Below are positions 1 to 12,588 of a stretch of DNA of 64,000 nt, one piece after another. The position numbers and the translations under genes were made by a program. The stretch is from Membranipora membranacea. Lineage: Eukaryota > Bryozoa > Gymnolaemata > Cheilostomatida > Membraniporidae. The notes beneath the pieces are model-generated. The model saw nothing but the letters and a program-made list of their open reading frames with translations. It was not told the origin of the DNA and did not search any database. The first letter of the stretch is position 1, and each line of letters begins with the position of its first letter. The stretch spans positions 4,154,001 to 4,218,000 of the forward strand of contig OU612075.1 in assembly GCA_914767715.1 (NCBI GenBank). The letters run 5' to 3'.

Positions 1-364
1 GATTGTTGGCCATAAACAGGGTGACTGCATTGTAGAAATGGGTGAAGCAGATCTAAAACCTGCCAATCTTAAGGTATCAAAAATCAGGAGCCCTATACTA
101 GGCTTTTAAATCAAACCATCCTGGTCCATTGCAGAACATGAACTAAATTTGCTGCAGATCATTTGCTATTTGTGTATTGAGGTTTTCTTGAAATTTACAG
201 GTTATGAATTATGATAGTTGGAGAAAAGTAATTTGTTGACTATGTTTGAATGATATTGAGCCTTTGTCATTACAATATAAACAAGTCCATATTATAGTAA
301 TCAGTTATTTATAATGGACGAAGAGATTGCACCCATACCTGGATAGGATACAATGAGTTGATAG

Positions 365-1057
365 CAGAGCTGTGCTACTCGAGTACAAATTCGAGTACAA
401 GTACTACTCGAGTACCGATTCCAACTACTCTCTACTCTACTCGAAGGGGCCATAATATGGGATAAATATACTCTACTTGTACTCCCTTGGGAAGAAAGTA
501 CTCGGAATCTACTTGTAAACTTAAAAACTCTACTCTACTTTACTCTACATCAAATATACTCTACTCTACTTTACTCTACATCAAATATACTCTACTCTAC
601 TTTACTCTACATCAAATATACTCTACTCTTACTTGCACCCTGTTGACACATAATATTTCTCTTTACTTTACCTAGACTGTGATCCAATTTGTATTGTGTA
701 CTACCTGCTTTGTTCAGCACCACAATTTCTCTCATTTGTATTATCATATTATATATATAGGTCTACCTGTACTGGTTAATTTGGCTGTTTTACTTGTTTG
801 TTCGTTTTACTTTAATTTAATAAAAAGTACTTGATATTTGATTAATGTACTCTATACTTGTACTTGAAAATCAGAAGGAAAACTCTACTTGAACTTTAAA
901 TTTGAGAGATAACTCTACTTGTACTCGGAATCAAGTTGTGATACTCTACTTGTACTCGTAAGGCAGAAACATGTGTAAACTTGTACTTGTACTCGATTTT
1001 GATTTGAGTACTCGCTTACTCTACTTGAACGGAAAAAAGTTCTTGAGCACAGCTCTG
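365..1057. mobile_element. hAT-like MITE with internal TACTC repeats
   Basis: The 693-bp element is absent from copy B, where the empty site is at about 23,931-23,938. It starts CAGAGCTGTGCT and ends with the perfect inverse of those 12 bases. It is flanked by the 8-bp direct repeat gttgatag (357-364 and 1058-1065). An 8-bp target duplication and CAG-starting terminal inverted repeats are the hallmark of the hAT superfamily. The interior has no transposase frame. It is made of degenerate ctcgagtac / tactctac motifs, including three to four near-identical units of about 40 bp at roughly 525-630. The element is non-autonomous. Confidence 0.85.
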
Positions 1058-1065
1058 GTTGATAG

Positions 1066-2815
1066 AGTGTTTATGTTTACACCAAATATCTAATATAACC
1101 GAGGGCAAAACATATGAGTTGTCCTCTCTTTTGTCGGTAGGGGAAAACTCTACAGCCCATAGACCATTTATCTGATTTTTTGTTCTCAATTGCAATAGGC
1201 TGAATTCCTTTACAGCATTTTGGCAATAATGTTTCTTTTAACGACAGCAATAAGATCAGGTCTCTGTCTCCTTGTAACTTGCGGGTGATTGGTCTGTATT
1301 ACTGCAGGTTGTGTTTGGATGAATTGTATCGAGTTTGCCTCCTCCTCTTTTGCTTTCACAATATCGATCTCGGTTTTATGACAGGTTCCTAAAATTACCA
1401 CATCATATCTGATCAAAACCAAGCCATAATAAACACAGTCACAGCTTTACCAGTATAGTGTTGGCCAGTTTGGTCAGGTTTATCATTTATCATTTTTAGC
1501 CGTTTTTAACTTCTCAGATCACACATGTTATATGTCTGCCTTGTGTGTTTTCGGATGTCCACAAAGTAAAAGTTCAAATACATACAAGCATGATATGGCA
1601 CCTTCTCCAATTTTTTATCTGGATGTACGGGTGCGCACTGTTATTGTTATAACAGCAGCACACTTTATTAAATGATTGAGTAATCTGTATATAAATTTCT
1701 ACATGGAGACAGGCTTGTCCGTGTATTGCTGCTGCTGGTAACAAGTCAAAATTTTGGCATAAGGAAGTGTTTCATATAAAATTCCGACTAAATGTTGAAT
1801 AATGTTGGGAAATAGATAAGCATCATTGTTTCTACTTGAATAGCATCGATAAGAGTGTGACCTGACCCTAACACATGTCACATGAGCTTTGAAATATCAC
1901 CGTGATAAGCTGTTATCGTGATCTAAAAGGCAATAACAGCCTGTCTCCTTTCGTATCACGTTAACCATGTTCTGCTCACAGAGAGGACTTGATCATACTG
2001 ACCCATGAATATTTTTTATTGATTATATCATGGTGCAGACCAATTGGTGACCAAAAACCATATCCCTTCAATTTTAAGCACCTCAATCACCACCAACTTC
2101 TCACTAACCCCCTGTTTTATGGCCAGTTTATAACTAACAATGAACCATGTTAACAGTGGAGCAATTAGGAGAGGCAAAATCAACAAAAATTGCAAGACGA
2201 GAAGAACAGAAGACAGAGTGTGGTAATAGCGTATGTGCCCCTCTCCTGACAGACTATCCCTTTTTAGAAATGTGGGGTGCTTTGCAGAATGACACATGGA
2301 TTTTGCTCCTACCAGGTTGAGAGCTCAGTTCTAGAAGAAATCATAGCTTTTCAAAGGTTGAGAAATTTGTATTGGAAAGATCTCATGATAAACCACAACT
2401 ATAATAAATATCAACTGTGTGCAGAAACAAGCCATTATTGAATTTTTTCCGAAGTAATTGTTCACTGATCAATTAATCCTTTGCCTATCAAAGTATCAGC
2501 TAAGTCAACATACCAACTAACAAATTCCTAACAAAACCTGGTACAAGGAAGTGTGTTATATTAATACGGCTAACTAAGTTTTTGAATCTCAGCCTATATT
2601 TGTACTGTAGAATCTAGCACAAATGCCATTACACCTCATAACTTTTAGCTATCTACGCATTAATTATCAGAGTAATTGCATTGAGGTATTTAATGCATAT
2701 GCTGTAGTTCAAACGGACTATACAGTGCAGCTAGTTGTAATGTGTAGAATTTGGATGTCAATAGAGACAGCCAGTAAGCCTCATAACTAGCAAGGACTGT
2801 TACGCTGAAGACAAA
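1066..2815. other. 5' flank of ankyrin gene A
   Basis: The sequence is nearly identical to 23,938-25,651 in copy B. I see no convincing exon on the plus strand. A minus-strand open frame at 1210-1422 (no ATG; begins TTG) and a small hydrophobic minus-strand ORF (listed separately) are shared with B, but recent duplication alone explains that. The promoter of the ankyrin gene presumably lies near 2700-2815; no TATA box is obvious. Confidence 0.5.
2028..2297 (-). CDS. Small hydrophobic ORF (doubtful)
   Basis: An 89-codon ATG-started frame with one strongly hydrophobic stretch of about 25 residues (leucine/isoleucine-rich, residues ~28-53), followed by a basic tail, could be a single-pass membrane segment or an exon of a larger membrane protein. 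The copy B counterpart at 24895-25158 stays open and differs near its C-terminus by a 10-bp indel. In the rest of the frame I noticed only one substitution, which is silent. No family was recognised and no splice context could be fixed. A chance frame is quite possible. Confidence 0.2.
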   Translation of the reverse strand: MCHSAKHPTFLKRDSLSGEGHIRYYHTLSSVLLVLQFLLILPLLIAPLLTWFIVSYKLAIKQGVSEKLVVIEVLKIEGIWFLVTNWSAP

Positions 2816-5800
2816 ATGGCTACAAATGAGGCAACCTATCGGTATCCACTGTGGCTTGGAAAAGACAACGTCATCCATTGTGACTTGAATAAACTTGAGG
2901 AGCATTTGATACAGCTGTTCAACTCGAAATTGTCACAAAAGGATGTCACGGACATGGCGAAAACCATACAAATATATGTGACAGACCAGAGGAGTAATGG
3001 AAATCCTCTACAGTTAGCCTCACAGAAAGTCCCAAGGCTTCTCACCTGTGTTATTCTCAGGAGTTTTGGAAGTAAAGATATCCAGTCACTTTTTTGTGAC
3101 CGAGATGAACATGGAAATACAGCACTGAATTCATTAGCTGAGTCGAACACGAGAGATGTTCTGGAACTGCTATGCAACATTGTTGGTATGAATGAGAGGT
3201 ACTTAATGTTCTCAAATCAAAACTCTGCTGGTTTGACTGCATTGCATACTGCTTGTATACATGGTAATACGGAAGCATTGCTGGTTATCAAAGAACATGT
3301 AACTCCGGAACAATGGTATGAACTATTACAGATAACGGATAACGATCATTGTACTCCTCTGAGACAAGCTGTCCTCAAATCCCAAAAGAGGATAATCAAA
3401 CAGATACTCAGATCATTGAACGCTTCTCAAATTTACGAGCAACTCTCACAGAATCACAATGAGGACAAGCCAATCTTACACCATATTATATGCGAAGGAT
3501 ATACAAAGGTCACAAGACTAATACAACAGTCTGTGGAGACAGAGGATTGGTATCGGTTGCTGCAGATTGTAGACAGTTCTGGCAGTACAGTTTTGATGTT
3601 AGCAGTAATGCAAGGCAATAGAGACTTGGTGAGTCTTATCAATGGACCCCTAAATGATCGGCAGCAATATGAACTTCTTCAGATTACAGATCATTCAAAT
3701 AAAACAGCTCTTCACTGGGCATCCCACCGAGGCAGTACAGCGATCATTACTCAACTGTTGGAGTGTGTCAGTGTCGATCAGAGGTACCAACTTCTGAAAT
3801 CAAAGACCATGTTTGATACAACTCCTCTTCACTGCGCTGTGCATCAATGCCACCCAGACGCAGTGAAGTTGCTGCTTGATTTCTTCACTACAGATCAGTT
3901 GAAGCTTATACTAAAGGAGCGGGACACATCAGGGCGAACGCTCCTCATATGGGCTGTACAGGAAGGTGACAACAAAATAGTGCATGTACTTCTGCATGCA
4001 ATAAGCGCTGCCAAACTACAAGGTAGACTGCTCAATATGACAGACCAAGCTGCTCAGACAATCTTACACTGGGCAGTGTGGAACAATGATATTGAATTAG
4101 TAAAGTCAATTCAAGAATCTATCGGGTATGATCAGAGGTTCTTCTCTCTTCAGCAAAAAGACAATTTTACTGAGTGGACACCTCTTCACTGGGCAACTTG
4201 GATGGGACATTCGGAGCTGGTCCAGCTTATACATGACTTGCTCCCAGCTGATTTTTGGTATAAGCTACTACAGATTGGTGACATAGCTGGCCGAACTCCT
4301 TTGCACTTAGCAGTATGGCAAAATCACGCTGACATCATGTGGTTGATATGCCTCTTTTCTTCAGATGATGATCAATGGTTCAACCTGCTTTCATTGAGAG
4401 ATGATGACGAGGTCTCGGCACTGAATATGGCGAGATTCTGTAAACACCAACATCTTGAGAGAAAAATAGTGTCATCATTAAAAAGATCGTTGAGGAACGA
4501 TCACTGGCTTGATAAAACAGTTGCACCACAGAACTTTCAACATCAACTTATCGATACTGGATACTTATTTAATGCATCCATACAACAAGGAGAGCCTGAT
4601 GGAATGAGAGACACTGGTAAGTATGATGGCTTTGATGTGCTTCCCGTGTCAAGACTCCCAAGTAGAAAAATAACATGCAAATTATAACTGCATCCATTAG
4701 CAGTCTATTTATACTCTGTGTATATTGCCATTTCTTACTTCACCGTTAAGATTTTATTGAAGAAAGTGGCTCTCAAAATATTTCTAGCAGCTACTGGCTT
4801 TTATTTTCAGACAATGGAGCTACTCCCAAATACTCAGTTAGCCATGCTAGCCAGAATTTTAGTTCATCAGATGAACCAGTCATCAAAACTGTACAAGTAC
4901 GTAAGCATTTAGATGCCCTTATCACAAAGGCTTTTGAGATAATGCTTCATTTAGAGCATTGCCTTACCAGTTTATTTCTGTGGATTTTTACTATAGGCAG
5001 TAGAAAGTAGGAACTATCTTGATAGAAACGAAATCTTTTCATATACAGGATGCTCATTTCTCGGCCATCTTTATATTTCTTTGCCACTTGACTATTATTA
5101 CAAAGATAAATATAAATCACATATCCTATATTATGGGTTCCTTGGTGATGAAGGTCATAAAGATCCAGACTTTATGTGCGATTTTAATGCCTTGGGACAA
5201 TTCTTTACTTGGTATAGGCCATTCACTCATTTAGAATTCTTCAGTGGAACCATTGTTGAATGTGAATTTAACCTTTCTGAACTGTTAGGTGGTACAACAG
5301 GGAGATGAAGCCACAGACTGTCTCCAAACGGAAGTCCAAACGCGAGGAACGAAGGGGTAATCCAAAGAATTGTACTATTTAATTCAGCTCAGTGGGTAAA
5401 TTATAATGCTTTCTTTCTCACACTGAGATTTTGAATGGAAAGGAATGGCCACAAAAGGTCCTGCGCCGAGAATATAGAATATAGTTCAATCATTTGTTCA
5501 CTTGTTAACACATGACATGTCATCTCTCTTCTGCTCTCAGATTCAAACTTGGTCCAGTTCCCGAACCAGATGATACAAAGGCTTATGAGAAGCTTGCATC
5601 AAGAGTTCTCGTACATGCAGAGAAAGAACTATCTCCTGTGACCAGCTGCCAGGTTAGCAATTATTATTTAATGATTTTCCTTTCCTCTCAAATAGAAGAA
5701 ACTATGCATGTTGTGACCAGGGAGAACTCTCCCTGTTGTGACTGTGACCTGGAATTGCAATTAAAGAAATCTTGATTCCATTCCGCAATCAACAGCAGTA

Positions 5801-8139
5801 TAAATATACATTTTTATTTGCAATTTGCATCCACCGTTATCTGAACTGAAGACACTCTCCCTGATGTACAAAGTAAAAACCAAAAGAAAAACGGAAATAA
5901 AATCAAGGGATAAAAATTCTAACTAAATTCAATGAAAGAAAAATGGCTTGACAATGCCAATTTAAATGTATGTATGGCTGCTGATAACCCACATGTTGAA
6001 GGTTATACTCAGTTAGCCATGCTAGTCAGAATCTTAGTTCATCAGATAAACCACTCACCAAAACTGTACATTGTACAAGTAAGTAAGCATTTAGATGCCC
6101 TTATCACAAAGGCTTTTGAGATAATGCTTCATTTAGAGCATTGCCTTACCAGTTTATTTTTGTGGATTTTTATCATAGGCAGTAGAAAGTAGGAACTATC
6201 TTGATAGAAACGAAATCTTTTCATATACAGGATGCTCATTTCTCTGCCATCTTTATATTTCTTTGCCACTTGCCTAATATTACAAAGATAAATATAAATC
6301 ACATATCCTATATTATGGGTTCCTTGGTGATGAAGGCATAAAGATCCAGACTTTATGTGCGATTTTAATGCCTTGGGACAATTCTTTACTTGGTATAGGC
6401 CATTCACTTATTTAGAATTCTTCAGTGGAACCATTGTTGAATGTTAATATAACCTTTCTGAATTGTTAGGTGGTACAACCGGGAGATGAAGCCACAGACT
6501 GTCTCCAAACAGAAGTCCAAACGCTAGGAACGAAGGGGTAAATCCAAAGAATTGTACCATTTAATTCAGCTCAGTGGGTAAATCATAATGCTTTCTTTCT
6601 CACACTGAGATTTTGAATGGAAAGGAATGGCCACAAAAGGTCCTGCGCAGAGAATATAGAATATAGAATATAGTTCAATCATTTGTTCACTTGTCAACAC
6701 ATGACATGCAATCTCTCTTCTGCTCACAGATTCAAACTTGGTCCAGTTACCGAACCAGATGAAACAAAGGCTTATGAGAAGCTTGCATCAAGAGTTCTCG
6801 TACATGCAGTGAAAGAACTATCTCCTGTGACCAGCTGCCAGGTTAGTAATTATTATTTAATGATTTTCCTTTGCTCACAAATAGAAGAAACTATGCATGT
6901 TGTGACCAGGGAGAATTCTCCCTGTTGTGACTGTGACCTGGAATTGTAATTAAAGAAATCTTGATTCCATTCCTCAATCAACAGCAGTATAAATATACAT
7001 TTTTATTTGCATCCACCATTATCTGAACTGAAGACATTCTCCCTGATGTGCAAAATAAAAACCAAAAGAAAAACCTAAATAAAATCAAGGGAAAAAAAAT
7101 TCTAACTCAATCCAATGAAAGAAAAATGGCTTGACAATGCCAATTTAAATGTATGTGTGGATGCTGATGACCGCACATGTCGAAGGTTAATTGTTAGTTC
7201 ATCCGATTAATTGCCATGTTGACTACCAGTCTGTCATTTTTAAAATTGTGATTTGTGTGTTGCAAGCGAGGAGTTTCGTTGTACTAGGGTGGCCACTTTT
7301 CAGTACACAAATTCTTATGTTTGAAATAGCAGTAATATTTTGGGTTGCAAAATTTAGTTTCACTGCCAATTTTATTCCAATCTGATTGAAAACATTGTGG
7401 CAAGTATGGCATATGATAGCTCACATAACTCTTAATTTTAATATTCATATAACTTTCCAGCAGCTTTTGGTATATAAAATATATTGACTTGCTGCAGATG
7501 CAGAATTTTTGAAATATTTAACTGTTGCCGTTATGTTTCAGAGAGCACTGAATAAGATACACGGTAACTTACACATGATGCTAGCGGGTGAAACAGAAGA
7601 ACAGTCAAATCAAACGGTCACATGCACCCTAGCTTCTTACAGCCATCAGTCAGAGCATCATCATCTACTTCTTATAGCCAATGGGCGCGTAGCATCTATC
7701 CCACAATTTCTGGACAGTAGTGATGATCACACATTAAAAGTCACTACCACTCATTCTCGCAATCCTATACTTTTGAGCCTCATCGATAATGATGATGGTG
7801 ATCATTCCTTTGCCTCCCATTCAGCTTTTTCAGAACCAGAGGTACTACTCAACAAGAAGTCCTCACTCCGTGCACTGAGCTGTTCTGTCATGTCGACGTG
7901 TTCGACTACCGGCACAGACAGGGTGTATGAAATTGAAGGCATAAAACTCACAATACAAAATAAAGTCTCCCCTACGCTAACGATAGAATTTAGCTTTGAT
8001 GGGCAAAGTCAACTGTCTGTGAACGGATCATTTTGCAGGATGGCGAGTATCGATGACAAATTCCAATCAGATCTACTGCCCAATGATCGTCATCCACGTC
8101 ACAGAGGGGCCGAAGGATATCAAGGATATCAAAACAACC

Positions 8140-8173
<34 letters not shown>

Positions 8174-11100
8174 GAGAACACAAGAATATCAATTCCAATC
8201 TTGGGAGAGAGATCAGCATAAGACAACAAGACATGGGTATCAAGGATCTGGCAGCCAACATAGAGTGCTTGGTGCTCAAAATCATCCCATTCGCAATACC
8301 CAAGACCCAACAGGCCTGCAAAACTTTGCAGTATCATCAGATCTACTGCCCAATGATCGTCATCAACATTACAGAGGGGCCGAAGGATATCAAGGATATC
8401 AAAACCAACAAGGACGAAGGGGCCAAAAAACACAAGAATGTGGATTCCAACTTGGGGAGAGAGATCAGCATGAGACAAGACATGGGTATCAGTATGAGAC
8501 AAGACATGGGTATCAATATGAGACAAGACATGGGTATCAGTATGAGACAAGACATGGGTATCAGTATGAGACAAGACATGGGTATAAGTATGAGACAAGA
8601 CATGGGTATCAGCACCAACAAGAACAAAGAGGAAATAGGAGTGCGCAACGTTATGTTCAACCATATCGCAAGGTCACCACAGGATCACGAAGAAAAAAAA
8701 AAGGCAAGCCAGTGAGTACTAATATAAACACTAGAGAAATGTTTACTTCTTTTTCGCCACAGTCTGCTATTCCATTATGTATTGAGATACTGAGGTCCGC
8801 CCAGGTTAGCCTAAGCTCCCTTTCACCCTCTCATTATTTCTCAATAATTTAATATAAATTAATTATTGATGCTCACAAAGCAGGACTTTTAGATAGCGTC
8901 CTTTGCCTAACACCTACTTATCCAAATAGCTTCCTGACAACATTAGGGAAATAACTTTTCCATTTCTGTTCTTCCATAGTGATTATGGTTGATAAATTGG
9001 ACAACCATTTCACTCATAGATGTCAACCGTCAGTCACGATGATGACACCAGTGGAAACTTCAATATTTGGCACAGATTTAAGGCACAGATGTTTGACACT
9101 GATAAATATTTTAAATAAGATTTAAAATATTTATCAGTGCCAAACATCTATGAGTGAAATGGTTGTCAAATTGATCAACCGTCAGTCACTACACATAATA
9201 TGATGATGCATGTATAAACTTTGTGCAACTACACAATTAAATGATGATGACACCAGTGGAAACTTTAATAACTGAATCGATTTCATAATCTTGATCTCAA
9301 TTCAATTCTGTAGAAAATGAATGACAAAACACGGAGAATGCTCAGCTGTCAGCAGACAAACATCAACCATTTGCTGCGAGCCTATCATAACAAAGATGGT
9401 GGAAAATGGAATTACACGGTGACAGCCGTTATAGTGACACTCACTGACGGCGACAGTCGACCTTTGAGGACCAGCGTAATACTATTTGGAGGAACTCTCA
9501 CCAGCTCAAAAGCTAACAGTCTGATAGAAGGAGACGGTGATGTCGGCCTAGTTGTGAGCCTTCAGTGGATATTCAATGAATCACTGAGAAACATGCTGGA
9601 GTACCAATGGCAGCAACTGTTCAGAGGCTACCGATCAAACCATGCTGGAGATTATTCTCATGCTGCAATCCAGGATTATACATGTCTAGAAAGTGGTCAA
9701 ATAAGCAACTTGAGGTTGATGTTCCCTAACTACAATTCAACCACTGGAAAAATCTCTCTTCTCCAAACAGAAATCACATTTGAAGCCATGTCACCAAATG
9801 AGTCATACAAGGTCAGCATCAACATGAATAACAGCCGGCTCTTGGGCATCATGAACCTCAGTGTGCAGTCATCAACTCACAGCGTGGTAAGTAAATGTGT
9901 TTTGTATACTCTTGATCGTCTCAATATCTGACTGACGATGTCTTGTGATATGTAACTTCTGCCAAAGCACAGGATTATGTGAAAACCACCAACCAACACC
10001 GACCAGTGACCATTCCACAATGTTGCCCGATTTGAAATTGACCAATAAAAATTGTAAGACAGGATAAATTTTTTTCTTATTTTTACTTCATCTCTGAAAA
10101 AAAAATCCATCAATTTGTGCCTAAAAAGATGGAGCTATGGAAAAGACTCTACAACAAAGTTTTAATTTCATTTAAATTTCAGATCACATTCACGAAAAGT
10201 ATTTCTCAACGAGAAGGGGAATTGAGGGAGCTTGTGTACCAAGCTTTAGGGCGGCCGCAAACTGCTGATAATGTGAATCACAGGATAACAATCAGCTTCT
10301 ATCATGTGACAGCTCACAGACAGGAGACCCCATCAGAGGAGAATTATGTCATCTGTGCCATCGGTGGTATGACTGACTTGACTTTACCCAGCCAATTTCT
10401 TTATCATGATCCAAGGCACTTATGGGCGTGTTTTAGTTGGTCGGAAAACAATTCCCAGATACAAAGTGAGGTTGAAAAGCTATGGTGTGACATGCCTGAT
10501 GATAAACAACTGGCGAAACATGCTGTTTACTACTGGGTCAATGACAGAGATGAACCAAAGCAGTTACTTCATATAGATGCGAGTTGTCCTGAGGTGCGTT
10601 TTTCTAGAGATATGAAAGACATGTTCATGGATATTTGGGCGCACGAGCACAATCCAAACTCTCTGGCCGATCTCATTGTGCAAGATGAGGCTCTCTGGGA
10701 GGAACTGAAATCATTGACCGGGGGATTGTTAAATGAATGTGAAACACGAATACAGCGTAATCTTCGACAGAGTCTTGAGACCAGATCAACTAAAATTCAA
10801 ATCTTGAGGATTTGCTGCTGCAAACAAAAAGATGACAGAAACCATGGTGAGACCGTATTCAACCTGGGGGAGAAAGAAGAACCCCATATTATCTTTACAA
10901 ATCCACAAAAAAACAATGTTCGCCGTCTTTTGGGAGAGAATTATTTACTTGCTGATCTGAACAGGCTATTACATGAGCAAAGTGTGAAAATGAGTGGCCT
11001 CATAAATGACTACATTGAGAGGCGTCTCAATGAGGTACCGACTTCCTTCAAACATCCAACAATGCAATTGCAGCTGAAGAAATTACCATATCCCAATCAG

Positions 11101-11262
11101 ATGGGCCAACCCACTAGAGATAATATTCCTCAGATCTTGTATCTTCAACGCTCTAGCAAAGCTCATTTTGTTTTTACTAGGCCTGAACAGATCCCTCATA
11201 CTAATGTTACTCCGACTGAAGCAGTAGAACTTGTATCTAAAATTCTTCAGAACCGACTGTGA
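2816..11262 (+). CDS. Giant ankyrin-repeat protein with repeated unknown C-terminal domain, copy A
   Basis: Exon model: 2816-4616, 4811-4896, 5289-5356, 5541-5652, 6470-6537, 6730-6841, 7542-8711, 9314-9886, 10183-11262. All phases agree, giving about 1689 aa (1629 without the duplicated pair 6470-6841). The start ATG sits in an AAAATGG context. Residues 1-90 are a non-repeat N-terminus; about 95-570 hold some twelve ankyrin units of unusually long period (~39-40 residues, with WY/RY-LLQI-D ... TPLHWAV cores). Short linker exons follow, then exon 7542-8711, in which a domain present in copy B is missing and a Q run plus an ETRHGYQY repeat are expanded. Two further exons encode related unknown domains. 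No signal peptide or membrane segment was seen. The function is unknown; a cytosolic protein-interaction or sensing scaffold is a guess. Confidence 0.85.
4831..6004 (+). repeat. Tandem intragenic duplication, unit 1
   Basis: The unit of about 1.17 kb spans the 3' two-thirds of linker exon 2, exons 3 and 4, and the introns between them. It is followed directly by a second copy. Copy B of the gene has only one such unit, so the event happened after the segmental duplication. Confidence 0.88.
6005..7189 (+). repeat. Tandem intragenic duplication, unit 2
   Basis: This second copy starts at tactcagttagcc, within exon 2, so its exon 2 lacks the acceptor and first codons, and it also carries a small insertion before the donor. 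That exon is probably dead. The exon 3 copy (6470-6537) and exon 4 copy (6730-6841) keep acceptors, donors, lengths (68 and 112 nt) and phase, so their inclusion would add 60 residues without a frameshift. Confidence 0.85.
8137..8174 (+). repeat. CAA/CAG microsatellite encoding a glutamine run
   Basis: The run of CAA codons encodes about twelve glutamines in copy A exon 5. The matching run in copy B (about 30,510-30,530) encodes only about six. It lies in the Q/Y/H-rich linker between two folded parts of the ankyrin protein. Confidence 0.9.
8470..8613 (+). repeat. 24-bp coding minisatellite (ETRHGYQY repeat)
   Basis: Six nearly perfect 24-bp units, each encoding ETRHGYQY-like octapeptides, are in frame in copy A. 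Copy B has a single related motif (TTRHGYQH). The period is a multiple of three, so copy number can change without breaking the frame. The aromatic/His/Arg-rich composition suggests a flexible linker. Confidence 0.92.
8987..9180. repeat. Foldback hairpin in ankyrin gene A intron
   Basis: The outer arms start GGTTGATAAATTGG and GGTTGATCAATTTG (inverted) and run about 36 bp. An inner arm of about 28 bp (ATGTTTGACACTGATAAATA ... inverted) closes on a 3-4 base loop at about 9118. A block of about 60 bp sits between outer and inner left arm, and pieces of it recur directly downstream. The structure is shared with copy B (31,013-31,206) and therefore predates the duplication. Confidence 0.85.
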
Positions 11263-12588
11263 TGTCACTTAAACTTTCTTTTCTGGAGTGCTATATAGGT
11301 CATACATTTCTCTATCACGTTCAATGTCTTTATGTAGGCACTCTCTCATTTTCCATAAGGATTAAACATCTCTAATTAGGAATATCCTTTAGACAGCTAG
11401 TATACCTATATGTCTTCTCATTGGTTGAGTGGTGTCATTGCTGCTCATTTTTTTGACAATGCAAATCATGCTGTAAAAAACATTTTGACCTATCGATTTC
11501 GATTTACCAGTATTCTTAATCGAATTTCCTCGCTACACAGCATTCACTGTTTTTATCTTTTGACAACAGGCAATTCCACAAAATATTGAATATATTTCGA
11601 GATATTTGTACTTTTAATACTGTACATATATTGTACATACTTCATCTGCATACATAGTGGAAAGGATGGTGTTCATCCTTCTATATGTGGCTAATAAATG
11701 AGTTCATTCTATCTTTAACAATGCAGTCAAAACCACAGTTCTCTAGGCCATAGCTGCTTGCAGTTTTGTATACTTTACGGATCGACTTGATGTCTCTATC
11801 ATATAAATTGGTAAATTACCTGCAGCATATTTCTTACACCAGGATTTTAATTTGCTTTCTAAAAAGTTTAAATGGAAGATATATCTCTGTTAAATTGAGG
11901 GTGAAGTGCAATCTGACTCTTTTTTCTCTAAGTTATTCGTTAGCGACATGCCTTCTATTGATAAACATGATATATTATTCACACAAAATACTTGGCCAAT
12001 GCAGAAAAAACGAAACTGATTTGGAAGGAGGCCAAAATCAATCAATACACTAAAATCTGGCCAAAATCAAATCCAATGTCCTGTGAATGGCATTTGTCAT
12101 AGGTTTTGTATTTCTCTGAGGCTATGAAGGTCAAGAGATATGTCAGGTGATAGCAAATCAATTTTTTAAGCAGTTCATATATAAGCTAAAGAAATATACG
12201 AAGATATCCATCGATAGCTCTTCACATATGACGTCACCAAGAATATAGCCAAATAAATCCATGATGATGAGCTGTTTTCTTGATCAGGAGGCAAATAGCC
12301 TGTACTTATGTACAATGCTGTCTGTTTCGCCGTCAGTGAACACTCATGATAACACTTTCCATCTATATCGTAAGCAGCCAGAAGGTACTGTCAATGATTG
12401 AATCTTTCATCTAGACTTATGTATTCTATGGTAAATGCTGTCCATACAGTTTTATTGTTTGGCTCAGTTCATGCAGCAACATATTCACTGATTAAAAATA
12501 ATATATCGGTGGAAAAGTAAAGCCTTGGTACCACGAAGCCTTCAGTGTAGCCAAAGTTTTGGATAGAATCCAAAATCAATCCATACAG
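11263..12588. other. 3' flank of ankyrin gene A
   Basis: No further gene is visible. An AATAAA at 11,693-11,698 is a candidate poly(A) signal. At about 11,659 copy A jumps from sequence matching B 33,680 to sequence matching B 34,799, with AGTG shared at the junction, so about 1.1 kb present in B is gone here. Confidence 0.6.

Noticed and set aside
487-675. 62-codon tyrosine/leucine-rich frame
   Set aside because: It lies wholly inside the MITE interior repeats and is absent from copy B.
1210-1422. 70-codon minus-strand frame conserved in copy B (24082-24294)
   Set aside because: It has no ATG start and no confident splice context, three of its four differences are replacements, and conservation is explained by recent duplication.
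7990-8664. 224-codon minus-strand frame with a repeated DTHVLSHT motif
   Set aside because: It is the antisense of the coding minisatellite and glutamine run in ankyrin gene A; regular 24-bp and 3-bp repeats keep all frames open.
8053-8715. 220-codon plus-strand frame with ISMRQDMG repeats
   Set aside because: It is an out-of-phase reading of the same repetitive exon; it does not match the splice phase, and the poly-N run is the shifted CAA tract.
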